From the NCBI RefSeq assembly GCF_947489565.1, contig NZ_CANLEA010000007.1, forward strand, positions 124,001-188,000: DNA of 64,000 nucleotides, written 5' to 3'. Positions within the stretch are counted from its first letter, which is position 1. Each line of letters opens with the position of its first letter. The notes beneath the pieces are model-generated. The model did no database searches. It saw only the letters and a program-made list of their open reading frames with translations, and was not told the DNA's origin. This document shows positions 24,733 through 33,769 of the stretch, one piece after another. This DNA is from an uncultured Kordia sp. (GTDB lineage: Bacteria; Bacteroidota; Bacteroidia; Flavobacteriales; Flavobacteriaceae). The position numbers were made by a program, and so were the translations under genes.

Positions 24733-24787
24733 GGTGTATAGGTTGTTGGTTATACGATAAAAGTATATATTCTAATTATCAGTTATT

Positions 24788-24802
24788 TACGGTGAATCCG
24801 TA
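24788..24802. promoter_or_regulatory. TAnGG-N5-CCnTA motif before the peptide at 24544-24732
   Basis: TACGG-TGAAT-CCGTA, a perfect palindrome in its outer five bases. On the minus strand, a -7-like TACTTTTA begins 22 bp after it. Confidence 0.6.
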
Positions 24803-24865
24803 GTTTTACTATTGCATTTGAGTTTTAACACTATTAATAGATTTTTACTACTAATTTTTGTAAAT

Positions 24866-25447
24866 AAATAAGTGTGAAAATGGAGAAGCAAATTTGCGCT
24901 TTGAATACGATGAAGTAGTAGAGGTAATTTTTTTAATGATGGTCAAGTACAACTAAGTGAAGCAGAAGTGGTAAATAATTTGATAATATCTTCTGAGTCA
25001 ATCAACTCTATTGTAGGTATAGAGGCATTTACTAATTTAGAATATTTAGACGGTTATGTTTTGTTTAAAATAAAAACAAAATCTACATTGGTAGTAAATG
25101 ATACTTTTATGAATAAAGCTGAAATTTTCTTCGATTTCAATGCGCCAATTATTACGAATGATGAAATGACCACCGTTGCTGAACCATTGAGTATTAATGA
25201 AACACAGATAGACGAAAGTATTGTAGCATTTCCAAAACCAGCGACAGAAACATTATTTATTTCAGCAGAAAATTCGATTCAGTCAATTGATGTGTATTCG
25301 TTGCAAGGCAGACTAGTACTTTCAAAAAAGTTTATTGGGAATCAAACAGCTGTAAATTTTTCATTAAAATCACTTTCCAAAGGTTTGTATATTTTAAAAG
25401 CGACTTCTGAAAAAGGTGTATTCGTTGACAAAATCATTAAACAATAA
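24866..25447 (+). pseudogene. Decayed C-terminal end of a T9SS-sorted protein
   Basis: Reading from 24866, the frame gives KCENGEANLRFEYDEVVEVIF, then shifts by one base at a seven-T run (24928-24934) into FNDGQVQLSEAEVVNNL and on to the stop at 25447. The part FKIKTKSTLVVNDTFMNKAEIFFDFNAPIITN is typical of the domain just before the sorting signal in large flavobacterial adhesin-like proteins. The last 80 residues are a type A T9SS domain (IDVYSLQGRLVLSKKF, LSKGLYILKA). The intact protein would be several hundred residues longer; a stop lies directly upstream (TAA at 24863). The GTG at 24968 is unlikely to be a true start. Confidence 0.75.
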
Positions 25448-25469
25448 AAGACACATACTTTATAAACCG

Positions 25470-25500
25470 AAAAACCACGCTATTTCAGCGTGGTTTTTTA
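25470..25500. terminator. Bidirectional terminator
   Basis: AAAAACCACGCT / AGCGTGGTTTTTT stem between the T9SS remnant and the convergent peptide gene. Confidence 0.9.
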
Positions 25501-25524
25501 ATACAATAATATTTTGTGTAAAAC

Positions 25525-25755
25525 TTACCAAGTACACGCCGCAACTGGGAAGCAGCTATTAATTTCAGAAACACATTGGTTATTTCTACACTGTGTTGCC
25601 TGATTACTTTTGTCGTCCACAGTAAAGCATTCATCATTAAAAGTACATACAGTTACTGAACGTCCTGAAGGTTCCTCATTTCCTCCTTTATACATTGATA
25701 AATTAGAGATTGATTTTTTGTTTAGTTGTAAAAATGTTAGACTTCTTTTTTTCAT
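25525..25755 (-). CDS. GG-leader RiPP-like precursor (class I lanthipeptide type)
   Basis: 76 residues. The leader LTFLQLNKKSISNLSM shows the LxLxKxSISxL pattern, and KGG at residues 23-25 is the expected cut site. The 51-residue core is acidic and holds six Cys with many Ser/Thr (VTVCTFNDECFTVDD, ATQCRNNQCVSEINSCF, AACTW end). A TACGG-N5-CCATA motif lies 58 bp upstream. No modifying enzyme is nearby. Confidence 0.78.
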   Translation of the reverse strand: MKKRSLTFLQLNKKSISNLSMYKGGNEEPSGRSVTVCTFNDECFTVDDKSNQATQCRNNQCVSEINSCFPVAACTW

Positions 25756-25813
25756 AATTTTTTAGGTTTGATTTAATTCTGATTGAAGATATGATATCTT
25801 AAACCCAGCTTAC

Positions 25814-25828
25814 TACGGGAATACCATA
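25814..25828. promoter_or_regulatory. TAnGG-N5-CCnTA motif before the peptide at 25525-25755
   Basis: TACGG-GAATA-CCATA. On the minus strand a weak -7-like TATCTTCA begins 22 bp after it. Confidence 0.55.
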
Positions 25829-25860
25829 AAAAAAGTCGCTTGCTTAGCAAACGACTTTAT
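25829..25860 (-). terminator. Terminator after the peptide at 26003-26191
   Basis: AAAGTCG-TTGC / GCAA-CGACTTT hairpin, with a T run on the minus strand (A run on plus at 25828-25834). Confidence 0.8.
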
Positions 25861-26002
25861 GATATGTTATTATGTGTATTGTTTTTTATTTAGATTGTTT
25901 TCCCCTTTTTTGGGGTTAGATTGATACATAATGAAACATTATATGTATTTAACAGGTAACCATAATAATTAGAACTCTTTTATAGTATTTATAGTATAAT
26001 TT

Positions 26003-26191
26003 CTAACAATTAGCAGAACATAAGTCAGTTGGACATACAATTGACCAACAAGCAAAATTGAATGTACACGCCCAAGATTGAAATTTATCATCTTCCTCTT
26101 GGTTGTTGAATTGACCTTTTACCAGTTGTGATTGTAATTTAGAAATAGATTTTTTATGCAATTCTAATTTGTGTAACTTCTTTTTTTTCAT
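26003..26191 (-). CDS. RiPP-like precursor peptide (class I lanthipeptide type)
   Basis: 62 residues. The leader KLHKLELHKKSISKLQSQL is a close match to the Bacteroidota class I pattern. The double glycine is replaced by KGQ at residues 25-27, so processing may differ. The core ends with five Cys and two Trp (WACTFNFACWSIVCPTDLCSANC spread over the last 23 residues). A TAGGG-N5-CCATA motif lies 55 bp upstream. Confidence 0.78.
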   Translation of the reverse strand: MKKKKLHKLELHKKSISKLQSQLVKGQFNNQEEDDKFQSWACTFNFACWSIVCPTDLCSANC

Positions 26192-26246
26192 GATTTAAGA
26201 ATTTGAGTTAATAAGCTTAAAATTAAGGAATTGTGAGAATTTTTAG

Positions 26247-26261
26247 TAGGGTAAAACCATA
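26247..26261. promoter_or_regulatory. TAnGG-N5-CCnTA motif before the peptide at 26003-26191
   Basis: TAGGG-TAAAA-CCATA. On the minus strand, the -7-like TAATTTTA begins 21 bp after it. Confidence 0.6.
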
Positions 26262-26272
26262 ATTCTTAAAAC

Positions 26273-26311
26273 AAAAAACCACGCTTATCATTATAATAGC
26301 GTGGTTTTTTT
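26273..26311 (-). terminator. Terminator after yebC
   Basis: AAAAAACCACGCT / AGCGTGGTTTTTT stem with a 12-nt loop; T runs on both strands. Confidence 0.88.
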
Positions 26312-26329
26312 ATGAGTTATAAATTGTTT

Positions 26330-27040
26330 TTATTCAGCCATAGTGTGATACACATTTTGCACGTCATCATCATCTTCTAACTTTTCTAATAGCTTTTCAA
26401 TATCAGCTACTTGCTCTTCATTCAAAGGTTTGGTGACTTGTGGAATGCGCTCAAAACCAGAAGATAAGATTTCAATTTCTCGGTTTTCTAACTCTTTTTG
26501 AATTGCTCCAAAGCTTTCAAACGGTCCGTACAATAGAATACCATCTTCATCTGCAAAGACTTCTTCTACACCAAAATCAATAAATTCCAATTCAAGTTCT
26601 TCAGGATCTTGTCCTTCTGAAGGAATTCGGAAATTACAAGTATGATCAAACATGAATTCAACCGAACCTTGTGTTCCTAAGTTTCCGTCACATTTATTAA
26701 AATAACTACGAACGTTAGCAACAGTTCTGTTATTATTGTCGGTAGCGGTTTCTACCAAAACGGCAATTCCGTGCGGTCCATATCCTTCAAACAATACTTC
26801 TTTATAGTTATCGGTATTCTTATCAGAAGCCTTCTTTATAGCACGCTCAACATTATCTTTTGGCATGTTGGCAGCTTTTGCATTCTGAATTACTGCACGC
26901 AACCTAGAATTTGTCTCAGGATTTGGTCCTCCTTCTTTTACAGCCATGACAATATCTTTACCAATACGTGTAAAGGTTTTTGCCATTGCTGACCAACGTT
27001 TCATTTTTCGTGCTTTTCTAAATTCAAATGCTCTTCCCAT
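26330..27040 (-). CDS. yebC: YebC/PmpR family protein
   Basis: 236 residues, full length. The N-terminus MGRAFEFRKARKMKRWSAMAKTFTRIGKDI is the flavobacterial form of the MAGHSKW start. Middle motifs are ANMPKDNVERAIKKA (about 59-73), YEGYGPHGIAVLVE-type FEGYGPHGIAVLVETATDN and ANVRSYFNKCDGNLG. The family includes DNA-binding regulators and, in some lineages, factors that help ribosomes through proline-rich stretches. The specific role here is not known. Confidence 0.95.
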   Translation of the reverse strand: MGRAFEFRKARKMKRWSAMAKTFTRIGKDIVMAVKEGGPNPETNSRLRAVIQNAKAANMPKDNVERAIKKASDKNTDNYKEVLFEGYGPHGIAVLVETATDNNNRTVANVRSYFNKCDGNLGTQGSVEFMFDHTCNFRIPSEGQDPEELELEFIDFGVEEVFADEDGILLYGPFESFGAIQKELENREIEILSSGFERIPQVTKPLNEEQVADIEKLLEKLEDDDDVQNVYHTMAE

Positions 27041-27084
27041 TATGCGTGTACTTTTATTTAAGGATTACAAATATATATTTTGTA

Positions 27085-28128
27085 TTAGTCTTTTGGAATA
27101 TGTCGGCTTAAAAATTTTCCAGAAGCTTCATTCCATTGATTAATAATTTTGGTTCGTTTTTTATTTAATTCTTCATTTCTTTTGTTGAAATCGGTCACCG
27201 CTTTGTTAAAATCGTTGACCATACCATTGTATTTGTCAATTTCTTCTTGCGTACGATCTTTTGGTTTTTTCTTGTCAATTGCTTCTTTGATCGCGTTGAA
27301 TTTTTCATTGAATAGGAAAAACTCAATCATTTTTGGAATTTCGTTTTGAGTTTCTTCTAAATAAAATTCCAACGCTTTTTTAGTGGCTTTTACTAGCGTA
27401 GCATCTTCTTTGTATAAGGTAATTGTATCTAATGCTTGTATACCTTCTTGAGCAAATGTTTGAAGCGCATTTTGGTTTTGTTGCATGGCGCTGATATCAG
27501 CAGAAGACAAAGCACTTAACAGAAAACGTTCTTGAATATTACTTTTAAAGAATAATAAGTAGACATCATTTCTGTGTTCAAATACTTCGTTTGAGATTTT
27601 CATCTTTTTCCCTAAATCACTCTCATCATCAGTCAATCTAATATTGTTTCGCGCAGCATACGCTTCTAAGGTTTTTGTATAGTTTTCTTGTGCTTCTTGC
27701 ATGCGCTCATCTACCTTTTTCTGTGCCAAAATATAGGCTTCCATAAAGTCATAAGATTGCTCTGCAACCTCTTTCATATCTACAATTTTAGCATAGTCAT
27801 TTTTTAAGATGTTGGTGCGCAAATCCATATATTCCAATACTTGCTGCTTATATGCATCTTCTCCTTCGTAGGCTTTTGCTTTTTTGATTTTGATCATTGC
27901 ACGTTCTAAAGATTTTACCAAACGTTTTCGATCGCCTTCAATTCTTCGAGGACTTTTGCTGTGCGCCACCGATTTGGTATACTTCCACATGCTTCGGCTA
28001 ATCTTTTTATTTTCTTTTCCAATAAAAGACAAGTACTCATTCGGATTTTTAAAATTTTGAGAAGTTCCAGCTTGAAACATAAAGACACAGAGGAACACAA
28101 AAAGTAGGCTTTGGTAGTTTTTTTTCAT
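27085..28128 (-). CDS. Secreted coiled-coil protein of unknown function
   Basis: 347 residues. A signal peptide (LLFVFLCVFMFQAGTSQ) is followed by an almost wholly helical, highly charged chain with long Lys/Glu coiled-coil stretches (KAYEGEDAYKQQVLEY, RNEELNKKRTKIINQWNEASGKFL). No known domain is recognised. It lies 4 bp downstream of the protease gene on the same strand, so it may be an adaptor or lipid-free partner of that periplasmic protease; this is inference. Confidence 0.8.
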   Translation of the reverse strand: MKKNYQSLLFVFLCVFMFQAGTSQNFKNPNEYLSFIGKENKKISRSMWKYTKSVAHSKSPRRIEGDRKRLVKSLERAMIKIKKAKAYEGEDAYKQQVLEYMDLRTNILKNDYAKIVDMKEVAEQSYDFMEAYILAQKKVDERMQEAQENYTKTLEAYAARNNIRLTDDESDLGKKMKISNEVFEHRNDVYLLFFKSNIQERFLLSALSSADISAMQQNQNALQTFAQEGIQALDTITLYKEDATLVKATKKALEFYLEETQNEIPKMIEFFLFNEKFNAIKEAIDKKKPKDRTQEEIDKYNGMVNDFNKAVTDFNKRNEELNKKRTKIINQWNEASGKFLSRHIPKD

Positions 28129-28132
28129 GGAT

Positions 28133-30154
28133 TTAGTTGGCTAGTTGTTTAATATAATCAGACACAATACGATAGGTTTCTTCAATTTCATGATCGGTTT
28201 GAATACTTTTAATCGCATGTGAGTTTTCTTTGGCTTTGTTTTTATTGTAAGCTAATATTTCTTTGTAATCCGCTAAGTTGACAACTTCAAAGGTTTCATG
28301 TGTCATTTCGATATCATCCGATTTTTCAAAAATTGCATTGAAAGTATCTCTATCTTCTTGTAAACCATTAATTGATAACGGTAATTTTCGTTCGCTGTTT
28401 AAGTAGTTTCTTAAGTTGGAATTGATTTCTTTGATGGTTGAAGAAGCTTTGTTTTTTTCAATTCTAGCCAAACTTTTAGCACGTAAATCTTTATAATTAG
28501 CTGCTTCCGGAATTTTAAAATAAACATCTTTGTAAATGGTATCGCTTATAATGACATTTGGATTGGCACTTTCGCCATCTTCAATGCCCGTTAGTAAACT
28601 TGGAAATTCAATATCTGGCTGAATGCCAATTGCTTGATGCGAATTTCCTTTGAAACCATACATTTTTTCAATGGTAATTCTTAAAAAACCTTCTTCACCT
28701 TGCAAAGGCACAATTTGCTGAATGGTTCCTTTTCCATATGTTCGACTACCTACAATCAATGCTCGGTTATGATCGCGCAAAGCGGCAGCAATAAATTCAG
28801 AAGCAGAAGCACTTTCATTATTGATTAGAATGACCAAAGGTTTGGTAAATAAAGTTCCTCGATTAAAGTCTTTTACAATGGTTTTGTTGTCTTGCTGATC
28901 GCGGTAAATTCCCAACGGACCTTTGTCTATAAACATTCCAGCTAAATCAATAGCTTGTTTCATAGAACCGCCGCCATTTCCACGTAAATCTAAAATTAAA
29001 CCATCAATATCAACGGCATTGAGTTTGAAAAGTTCTTTGGCAATATCATTGGCACTTCCAAAGCCATAATCTAAATTGGTATAAAAGCTTGGCAGCGAAA
29101 TATAACCAACATTTTGTTCTCCTTTTAGGATAAAACTGTTCACTGCATTTTCTTCAATTTTTAAATTTTCTTTTCGCAGCACAATCGTTTTGTTGATGTT
29201 TTTATCATCCAAGACATTGAACGTAATGGTTTTGTTATTTTCATCGTTCACAAAGTCATACAAACTCTCTAACGAAAGACATGTGGTGCTAATTTTGGTG
29301 TCGTTTGCTTCTAATGAAAGCACCAAATCACCTGCATTAATTTCTTTTTCTTTCCAAGCAGTACTTCCTGTTTGCAAGCCAGAAACCACAATTTTCCCGT
29401 CATTATTTTTGGAAAACCACACACCAATAGAATTGTTTTCTGTTCCGATAGAACTCATAAATGTAGCATTGTCTGTTGGATCAAAAAAGCTGCTATGCGG
29501 ATCAAAATACGTACACATGATATCCAGAAATGTCGTTTCTACATACGATTGCAATCCATTTACGACTTGTAGTTTGTCAACAATAAAACATTTGTTTTCG
29601 GCAATGACTTTTTGTTTTAACTGAGCTTTTATTTTTGGGAAATTTGCTGGATTTGACAATGATAAATAATCACGAATAATGTCTACACGAATTTTCTTTG
29701 ACCAACGTTTTTGAAGTGTTTTTGGTGTTTTTGAGAAAAGTGATTTTTCTTTGAAACTTCCATAAGTAACCGTGTCTTTTCCTGAAAAATCAAGTTTGGT
29801 TTTTTCAATTTCTTCAATCGTTTGTTGGGCTTGTTTTAAGTGTTTTTCATAAAAAACAGTGACATCATTGATAAAATCACATTCGCCATTTAACAAATAA
29901 TCGTCTAGTTTATCTTTTAAAGTTGTGAGTTCTTCAATATCTGCTTGCGAATACAGCAAACGTCTGTCATCTAAGCGTTCTAATAATTTATTAAATACAT
30001 AGCTAGAAAATTCGTCATCAATTGCTTTTGGTTTGTAATGATTCTTTTCTAACATGTCTAAAATCAAACTTGATTTATTGCAGAAAGAAAGTTCAGTTTG
30101 TGCAAATGTTGTAGTGACAACGAAAAGCAATATAAAACGTAAAATAGTATGCAT
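28133..30154 (-). CDS. prc: C-terminal processing protease (tail-specific, S41 family)
   Basis: 673 residues, the long Prc type. A signal peptide (ILRFILLFVVTTTFAQ) precedes an N-terminal helical domain, a PDZ domain at about 230-310 (ENNSIGVWFSKNNDGKIVVSGLQTGS), and the S41 protease domain. DLRGNGGGSM lies near 395. The catalytic Ser is in NNESASASEF near 450, and Lys is in GSRTYGKGTIQQ near 475. It cleaves periplasmic proteins from the C-terminus. Cotranscribed with the coiled-coil gene downstream. Confidence 0.94.
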   Translation of the reverse strand: MHTILRFILLFVVTTTFAQTELSFCNKSSLILDMLEKNHYKPKAIDDEFSSYVFNKLLERLDDRRLLYSQADIEELTTLKDKLDDYLLNGECDFINDVTVFYEKHLKQAQQTIEEIEKTKLDFSGKDTVTYGSFKEKSLFSKTPKTLQKRWSKKIRVDIIRDYLSLSNPANFPKIKAQLKQKVIAENKCFIVDKLQVVNGLQSYVETTFLDIMCTYFDPHSSFFDPTDNATFMSSIGTENNSIGVWFSKNNDGKIVVSGLQTGSTAWKEKEINAGDLVLSLEANDTKISTTCLSLESLYDFVNDENNKTITFNVLDDKNINKTIVLRKENLKIEENAVNSFILKGEQNVGYISLPSFYTNLDYGFGSANDIAKELFKLNAVDIDGLILDLRGNGGGSMKQAIDLAGMFIDKGPLGIYRDQQDNKTIVKDFNRGTLFTKPLVILINNESASASEFIAAALRDHNRALIVGSRTYGKGTIQQIVPLQGEEGFLRITIEKMYGFKGNSHQAIGIQPDIEFPSLLTGIEDGESANPNVIISDTIYKDVYFKIPEAANYKDLRAKSLARIEKNKASSTIKEINSNLRNYLNSERKLPLSINGLQEDRDTFNAIFEKSDDIEMTHETFEVVNLADYKEILAYNKNKAKENSHAIKSIQTDHEIEETYRIVSDYIKQLAN

Positions 30155-30290
30155 GAATGCGAATGAAATTTGTAGTGTCGTAAAGTTACGAATTTAACAA
30201 ATCTTTTGCTCATTACGTAGGAAAGTAAGCTGAAAATGTCTGAGAACTAGTACGTATTACAGGATATAAACAGCAGCTAGGAATTTTTTA

Positions 30291-30749
30291 TTAAAATTGA
30301 AGACGAAGTTCTCCATGTATCGGAAGTAACTTCCATTGCTTGCAAAGTGCGTCATACTCAGCTTTCATTTCATGTATTTGAGGTAAATTCATCGTTGGAA
30401 TTTGAATATTTTTCATTGTAGACGCTTCCCAAGTAACCAATTCTATATATTCCTCAATAATTGCAGCTCCAGAGCCAAGTGATTGTAGATTTCGGGTCAT
30501 AATTTCTGCCAACCAACTTTCGGAATCTAGGTTTTTTATAATGTCCTTATTAGATAAATCTTTGATAGTCATTCCAGCAGCAATATTTCCATAAAACCCT
30601 TTAGTAAGATTGAATTTTTTCTCCACGACAAAATGTGCAATATCGTGGTTTGGAATTTCTGGTCCTAAATTCTCGCTTGTAAATGTACCATCAGCTCTTT
30701 TGCAATACAGTGTATTTCTGTGTTCTCCTTTGTTGATAATAATTTCCAT
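30291..30749 (-). CDS. Hypothetical cytoplasmic protein
   Basis: 152 residues with no signal peptide or membrane helix. It is mixed alpha/beta, beginning MEIIINKGEHRNTLYCKRADGT with two strands and HDIAHFVVEKKFNL, followed by helices. No family is recognised. It stands 45 bp from the next minus-strand gene upstream. Codon use and length look real. Confidence 0.65.
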   Translation of the reverse strand: MEIIINKGEHRNTLYCKRADGTFTSENLGPEIPNHDIAHFVVEKKFNLTKGFYGNIAAGMTIKDLSNKDIIKNLDSESWLAEIMTRNLQSLGSGAAIIEEYIELVTWEASTMKNIQIPTMNLPQIHEMKAEYDALCKQWKLLPIHGELRLQF

Positions 30750-30793
30750 AACAAGTGAAAGATAAAAAAATGAATAGGAAAAAGTAAATTTAA

Positions 30794-31429
30794 TTATTCA
30801 TAGGTAATTTGTTCAACACAGAAAATGTGCCAAGTTTCAGAATCAACATATTTCAATGTCCACGATTGAACACCATGATTTCTTGCTACAACAAACACAA
30901 CCGCAATATGATTATCATTAGAAAAAATTGGACGAGAAATTTGATAAATAAGCTGGTTGCGTTCTATTTCCCATAAGTATTGAGTAGCTTCTTGCTTGTT
31001 TAATCCATTATCGTATTTGTAGAAAATGTCTAGTTTTTTCTTGGAAGCTCGTTTTTTAAGTGTAAAATCAGTATTGATATATGTATTAGTTATCTGTGTA
31101 ATGTCAAGTTTTACAGTATCTAATTTGAAAGTTTCATACTTTAAATTAGAGAATTGTTCGCTAGCAATATTATTTTCAGGACATTTATTGACAGCCTTTC
31201 CATTTTCATAAAAATGAAGTCCAGGATTTAGGATTATTTCTTTAGAAATTTGATGATTTATTGGAGTCAGATTTAATCCAATACTATCATGTCTTGATAC
31301 TTTTATAACAGAATCTAATACCGAATTGATAATTGTATATTCTTGTGATATTTCTTTTTTAGGGGAACAAGAAACCCATAATACCAAAAGTGATAGAAGA
31401 ATGGTTTTATGAGCTAGAGAAAAATTCAT
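30794..31429 (-). CDS. Hypothetical lipoprotein
   Basis: 211 residues with a clear lipobox (LLSLLVLWVSCSPKKE; Cys near 21). The mature part is mixed, with strands at the C-terminus (IAVVFVVARNHGVQSWTLKYV). No family is recognised. It begins 5 bp after the reductase gene, so the two are probably cotranscribed. Confidence 0.7.
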   Translation of the reverse strand: MNFSLAHKTILLSLLVLWVSCSPKKEISQEYTIINSVLDSVIKVSRHDSIGLNLTPINHQISKEIILNPGLHFYENGKAVNKCPENNIASEQFSNLKYETFKLDTVKLDITQITNTYINTDFTLKKRASKKKLDIFYKYDNGLNKQEATQYLWEIERNQLIYQISRPIFSNDNHIAVVFVVARNHGVQSWTLKYVDSETWHIFCVEQITYE

Positions 31430-31434
31430 CTGTT

Positions 31435-32256
31435 TTACTCTTTAATCTTTCCAGAAATATATTCCAGCGTTTCTTGGTTGGTGGTAGCCAAATGCTTTGG
31501 AAGTTTATTATCTCTCGGTAAAACTGCTAAAAAACGATCAAAATTGGAAGTATATACGTTTTTAAACAACGGTTTTTCAACGTTCATACTTTTTAAGATT
31601 TCCGTAAAGAATTCTTCATGATGAATTAAATCTTCTGCGCCTAGATGAAAAATTCCGCTTTTACGTCGGTTGATCATATAGTGAATTTGCTGCGTCAGTT
31701 TTTTATCTGAAATCGTATTCATCACTAAATGTGGAAAAACCTCAATGGGAATCTTCTCTTTTAAACATTGCTTTATTTCTAGAATTCGCGGTGAATTATG
31801 TCCAAAAACCATTGGCAAACGGATGATGGCATATTTTTTCTGCGGCAAACGCATCAACATATTTTCAATACGAATTTTTAGCTTCCCATAAATACTTTCC
31901 GACAGCGTTTTGTCAAACTCATACGAAGGATAACTGCTATACGCATCAAACACATTTGCAGACGATAAAAAGAAGAGTTTACAGGGTTTTGTCTTTACAT
32001 ATTCGGTCAAAAAAATATGCGCTTCAATTTGTGCGGCAAAATCGCCACGTAAGGCAGAAATAATGATCGTAGGTTGTACTTGCAATACAATTTCATCAAT
32101 ACCATCATAATCCAAATCGTATCGAAAAAAATGCTGATTTTTTGCAAACGATTTGTTGCTGTAAAATGTTCCGTATACATCAAAATAGGAGCAAAGCTCT
32201 TTATAAATCGCTTGACCTATATATCCGCTAGCACCTAATATTAATATTCTATTCAA
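31435..32256 (-). CDS. RmlD-like NAD(P)-dependent sugar-nucleotide reductase/epimerase
   Basis: 273 residues. Extended SDR fold with the nucleotide motif ILGASGYIGQAIYKEL at residues 4-19. FFLSSANVFD (about 94-103) and a Tyr-Lys pair (SIYGKLKIRIENML near 125) fit the catalytic site. It resembles dTDP-4-dehydrorhamnose reductases but has no rml neighbours, so the substrate is unknown. A dispersed inverted repeat lies upstream at 32298-32370. Confidence 0.85.
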   Translation of the reverse strand: MNRILILGASGYIGQAIYKELCSYFDVYGTFYSNKSFAKNQHFFRYDLDYDGIDEIVLQVQPTIIISALRGDFAAQIEAHIFLTEYVKTKPCKLFFLSSANVFDAYSSYPSYEFDKTLSESIYGKLKIRIENMLMRLPQKKYAIIRLPMVFGHNSPRILEIKQCLKEKIPIEVFPHLVMNTISDKKLTQQIHYMINRRKSGIFHLGAEDLIHHEEFFTEILKSMNVEKPLFKNVYTSNFDRFLAVLPRDNKLPKHLATTNQETLEYISGKIKE

Positions 32257-32297
32257 AAGTATATGTTATAAGTTGAACTAATCCTACTTAGCAAAAG

Positions 32298-32370
32298 TGT
32301 CAAATCGAGCGCAGTCGAGATTCAATAAAAGCAAAGTATCTATGACTTCTCGACGGCGTTCGAAGTGACA
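32298..32370. repeat. Inverted repeat TGTCAAATCGAGCGCAGTCGAG type
   Basis: Arms 32298-32319 and 32349-32370 are 22 bp each, with a few mismatches (TCGAGCGCAGTCGAG and CTCGACGGCGTTCGA). The TCGAGCGCAGTCGAG form is a dispersed palindromic repeat often met between genes of flavobacteria. It lies in the gap between gcvT and the reductase gene. Confidence 0.75.
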
Positions 32371-32453
32371 AACCGTTAATTGTAGTTAACTTTTGGGTTT
32401 GTATTCGTTGTTTATTATAGTTTACATAACGTAAAAACTATAAGTTATATATA

Positions 32454-33536
32454 TTATTTCTTGTAGAAAGGAAGTTTTACCACTTTCGCAGGAACTCTAT
32501 TTTTACGAATTTGAATATAAATATTGCTTCCAACATCTTTAAAAACAGTAGGAACATATCCTAAACCAATTCCAATTTTCATAGATGGAGACATCGTTCC
32601 AGAAGTTACATTTCCAATAATATTTCCGTTTCCGTCCACGATATCGTATCCTTGTCTCGGAATTCCACGATCTTGCATTTCAAAAGCAACCAATCTGCGC
32701 TCAGTTCCAGTTCTTTTTTGTGCTTCAATAGCTTCGCGATTCACAAAATCTTTCGTGAATTTTGTAATCCATCCTAAACCAGCTTCAATCGGAGATGTTG
32801 TATCATCAATATCGTTTCCGTACAAGCAATATCCCATTTCCAAACGCAATGTATCTCTTGCTGCTAAACCAATTGGCTTGATTCCGAAATCTTCACCAGC
32901 TTCAAACACTTTGTCCCAAACTTCGGCAACATCTTCATTTTTACAGTAAATTTCAAATCCACCAGAACCAGTATAGCCCGTTGCAGAAACAATTACATTT
33001 TCTACGCCAGCAAATTTGGCAATTTGGAAGGTATAATATTTAATATTTGTTAAATCAACTTCTGTCAAAGACTGCATCGCTTCTACCGCTTTTGGTCCTT
33101 GAATCGCCAATAAAGAATAGTTGTCAGACACATCTTTCATCTCAGCACCAACATCATTATGGCTCGAAATCCAGTTCCAATCTTTTTCAATATTAGAAGC
33201 ATTTACGACCAAAATATACTTTTCTTCATTCACTCTGTAGATAATTAAATCATCTACAATTCCACCATCATTATTTGGCATGCAGCTATATTGTGCTTTT
33301 CCGTCTTTCAATTTTGAAGCGTCATTCGTTGCAATTTTTTGGATTAATGCCAATGCATTTGGTCCAGAAATTACGAATTCTCCCATATGACTTACGTCAA
33401 AAACACCAACGCCATTACGAACCGTTTCGTGTTCAACATTAACGCCTTCATATTGTACAGGCATATTATATCCTGCAAAAGGAACCATTTTAGCGCCTAA
33501 TGCTTCGTGAATTTTTGATAGAGCAGTATCCTTCAT
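32454..33536 (-). CDS. gcvT: Aminomethyltransferase (glycine cleavage T protein)
   Basis: 360 residues, full length. It moves the aminomethyl carbon to tetrahydrofolate in the glycine cleavage system. Motifs are [16 protein letters not shown] (about 17-32), [11 protein letters not shown] (about 43-53) with the catalytic Asp region, [11 protein letters not shown] near 185 and [14 protein letters not shown] near 230. No other gcv gene or glycine riboswitch is nearby. A palindromic repeat occupies the gap upstream. Confidence 0.96.
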   Translation of the reverse strand: MKDTALSKIHEALGAKMVPFAGYNMPVQYEGVNVEHETVRNGVGVFDVSHMGEFVISGPNALALIQKIATNDASKLKDGKAQYSCMPNNDGGIVDDLIIYRVNEEKYILVVNASNIEKDWNWISSHNDVGAEMKDVSDNYSLLAIQGPKAVEAMQSLTEVDLTNIKYYTFQIAKFAGVENVIVSATGYTGSGGFEIYCKNEDVAEVWDKVFEAGEDFGIKPIGLAARDTLRLEMGYCLYGNDIDDTTSPIEAGLGWITKFTKDFVNREAIEAQKRTGTERRLVAFEMQDRGIPRQGYDIVDGNGNIIGNVTSGTMSPSMKIGIGLGYVPTVFKDVGSNIYIQIRKNRVPAKVVKLPFYKK

Positions 33537-33693
33537 TATGTTGTTTTTCTTAAATTGATTGCGAATTTATGAAAAATAGGGCTAAAAAAATGATGAATTT
33601 CTTCATCATTCTTAATTTAACACTACTTTTTTTAAATTTTCACAAATGCGGAATGTTTTGAGATTTTTTGAATGTCTTTTTAATTATAAAGAT

Positions 33694-33764
33694 TTGTCAT
33701 TCCACATTTATTGCGGAATCTAGTTTCATACTAAGATGGATTCCTGTTTGCAGAAGAATGACAA
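33694..33764. repeat. Dispersed inverted repeat TTGTCATTCC...GAATGACAA
   Basis: The ends TTGTCATTC and GAATGACAA are exact reverse complements, with internal GCGGAATC and GATTCCTGTTTGC as imperfect partners. It touches the 3' end of thrC. This is the GTCATTCC-type intergenic palindrome seen in many flavobacterial genomes. Confidence 0.75.
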
Positions 33765-33769
33765 TGGTA

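Noticed and set aside
24968-25447. Intact 159-residue T9SS protein from the GTG at 24968
   Set aside because: The homologous sequence continues upstream in another frame, and there is no signal peptide, which T9SS cargo needs.
33537-33693. Glycine riboswitch before gcvT
   Set aside because: No tandem aptamer sequence is present in the short leader; only AT-rich DNA is seen.
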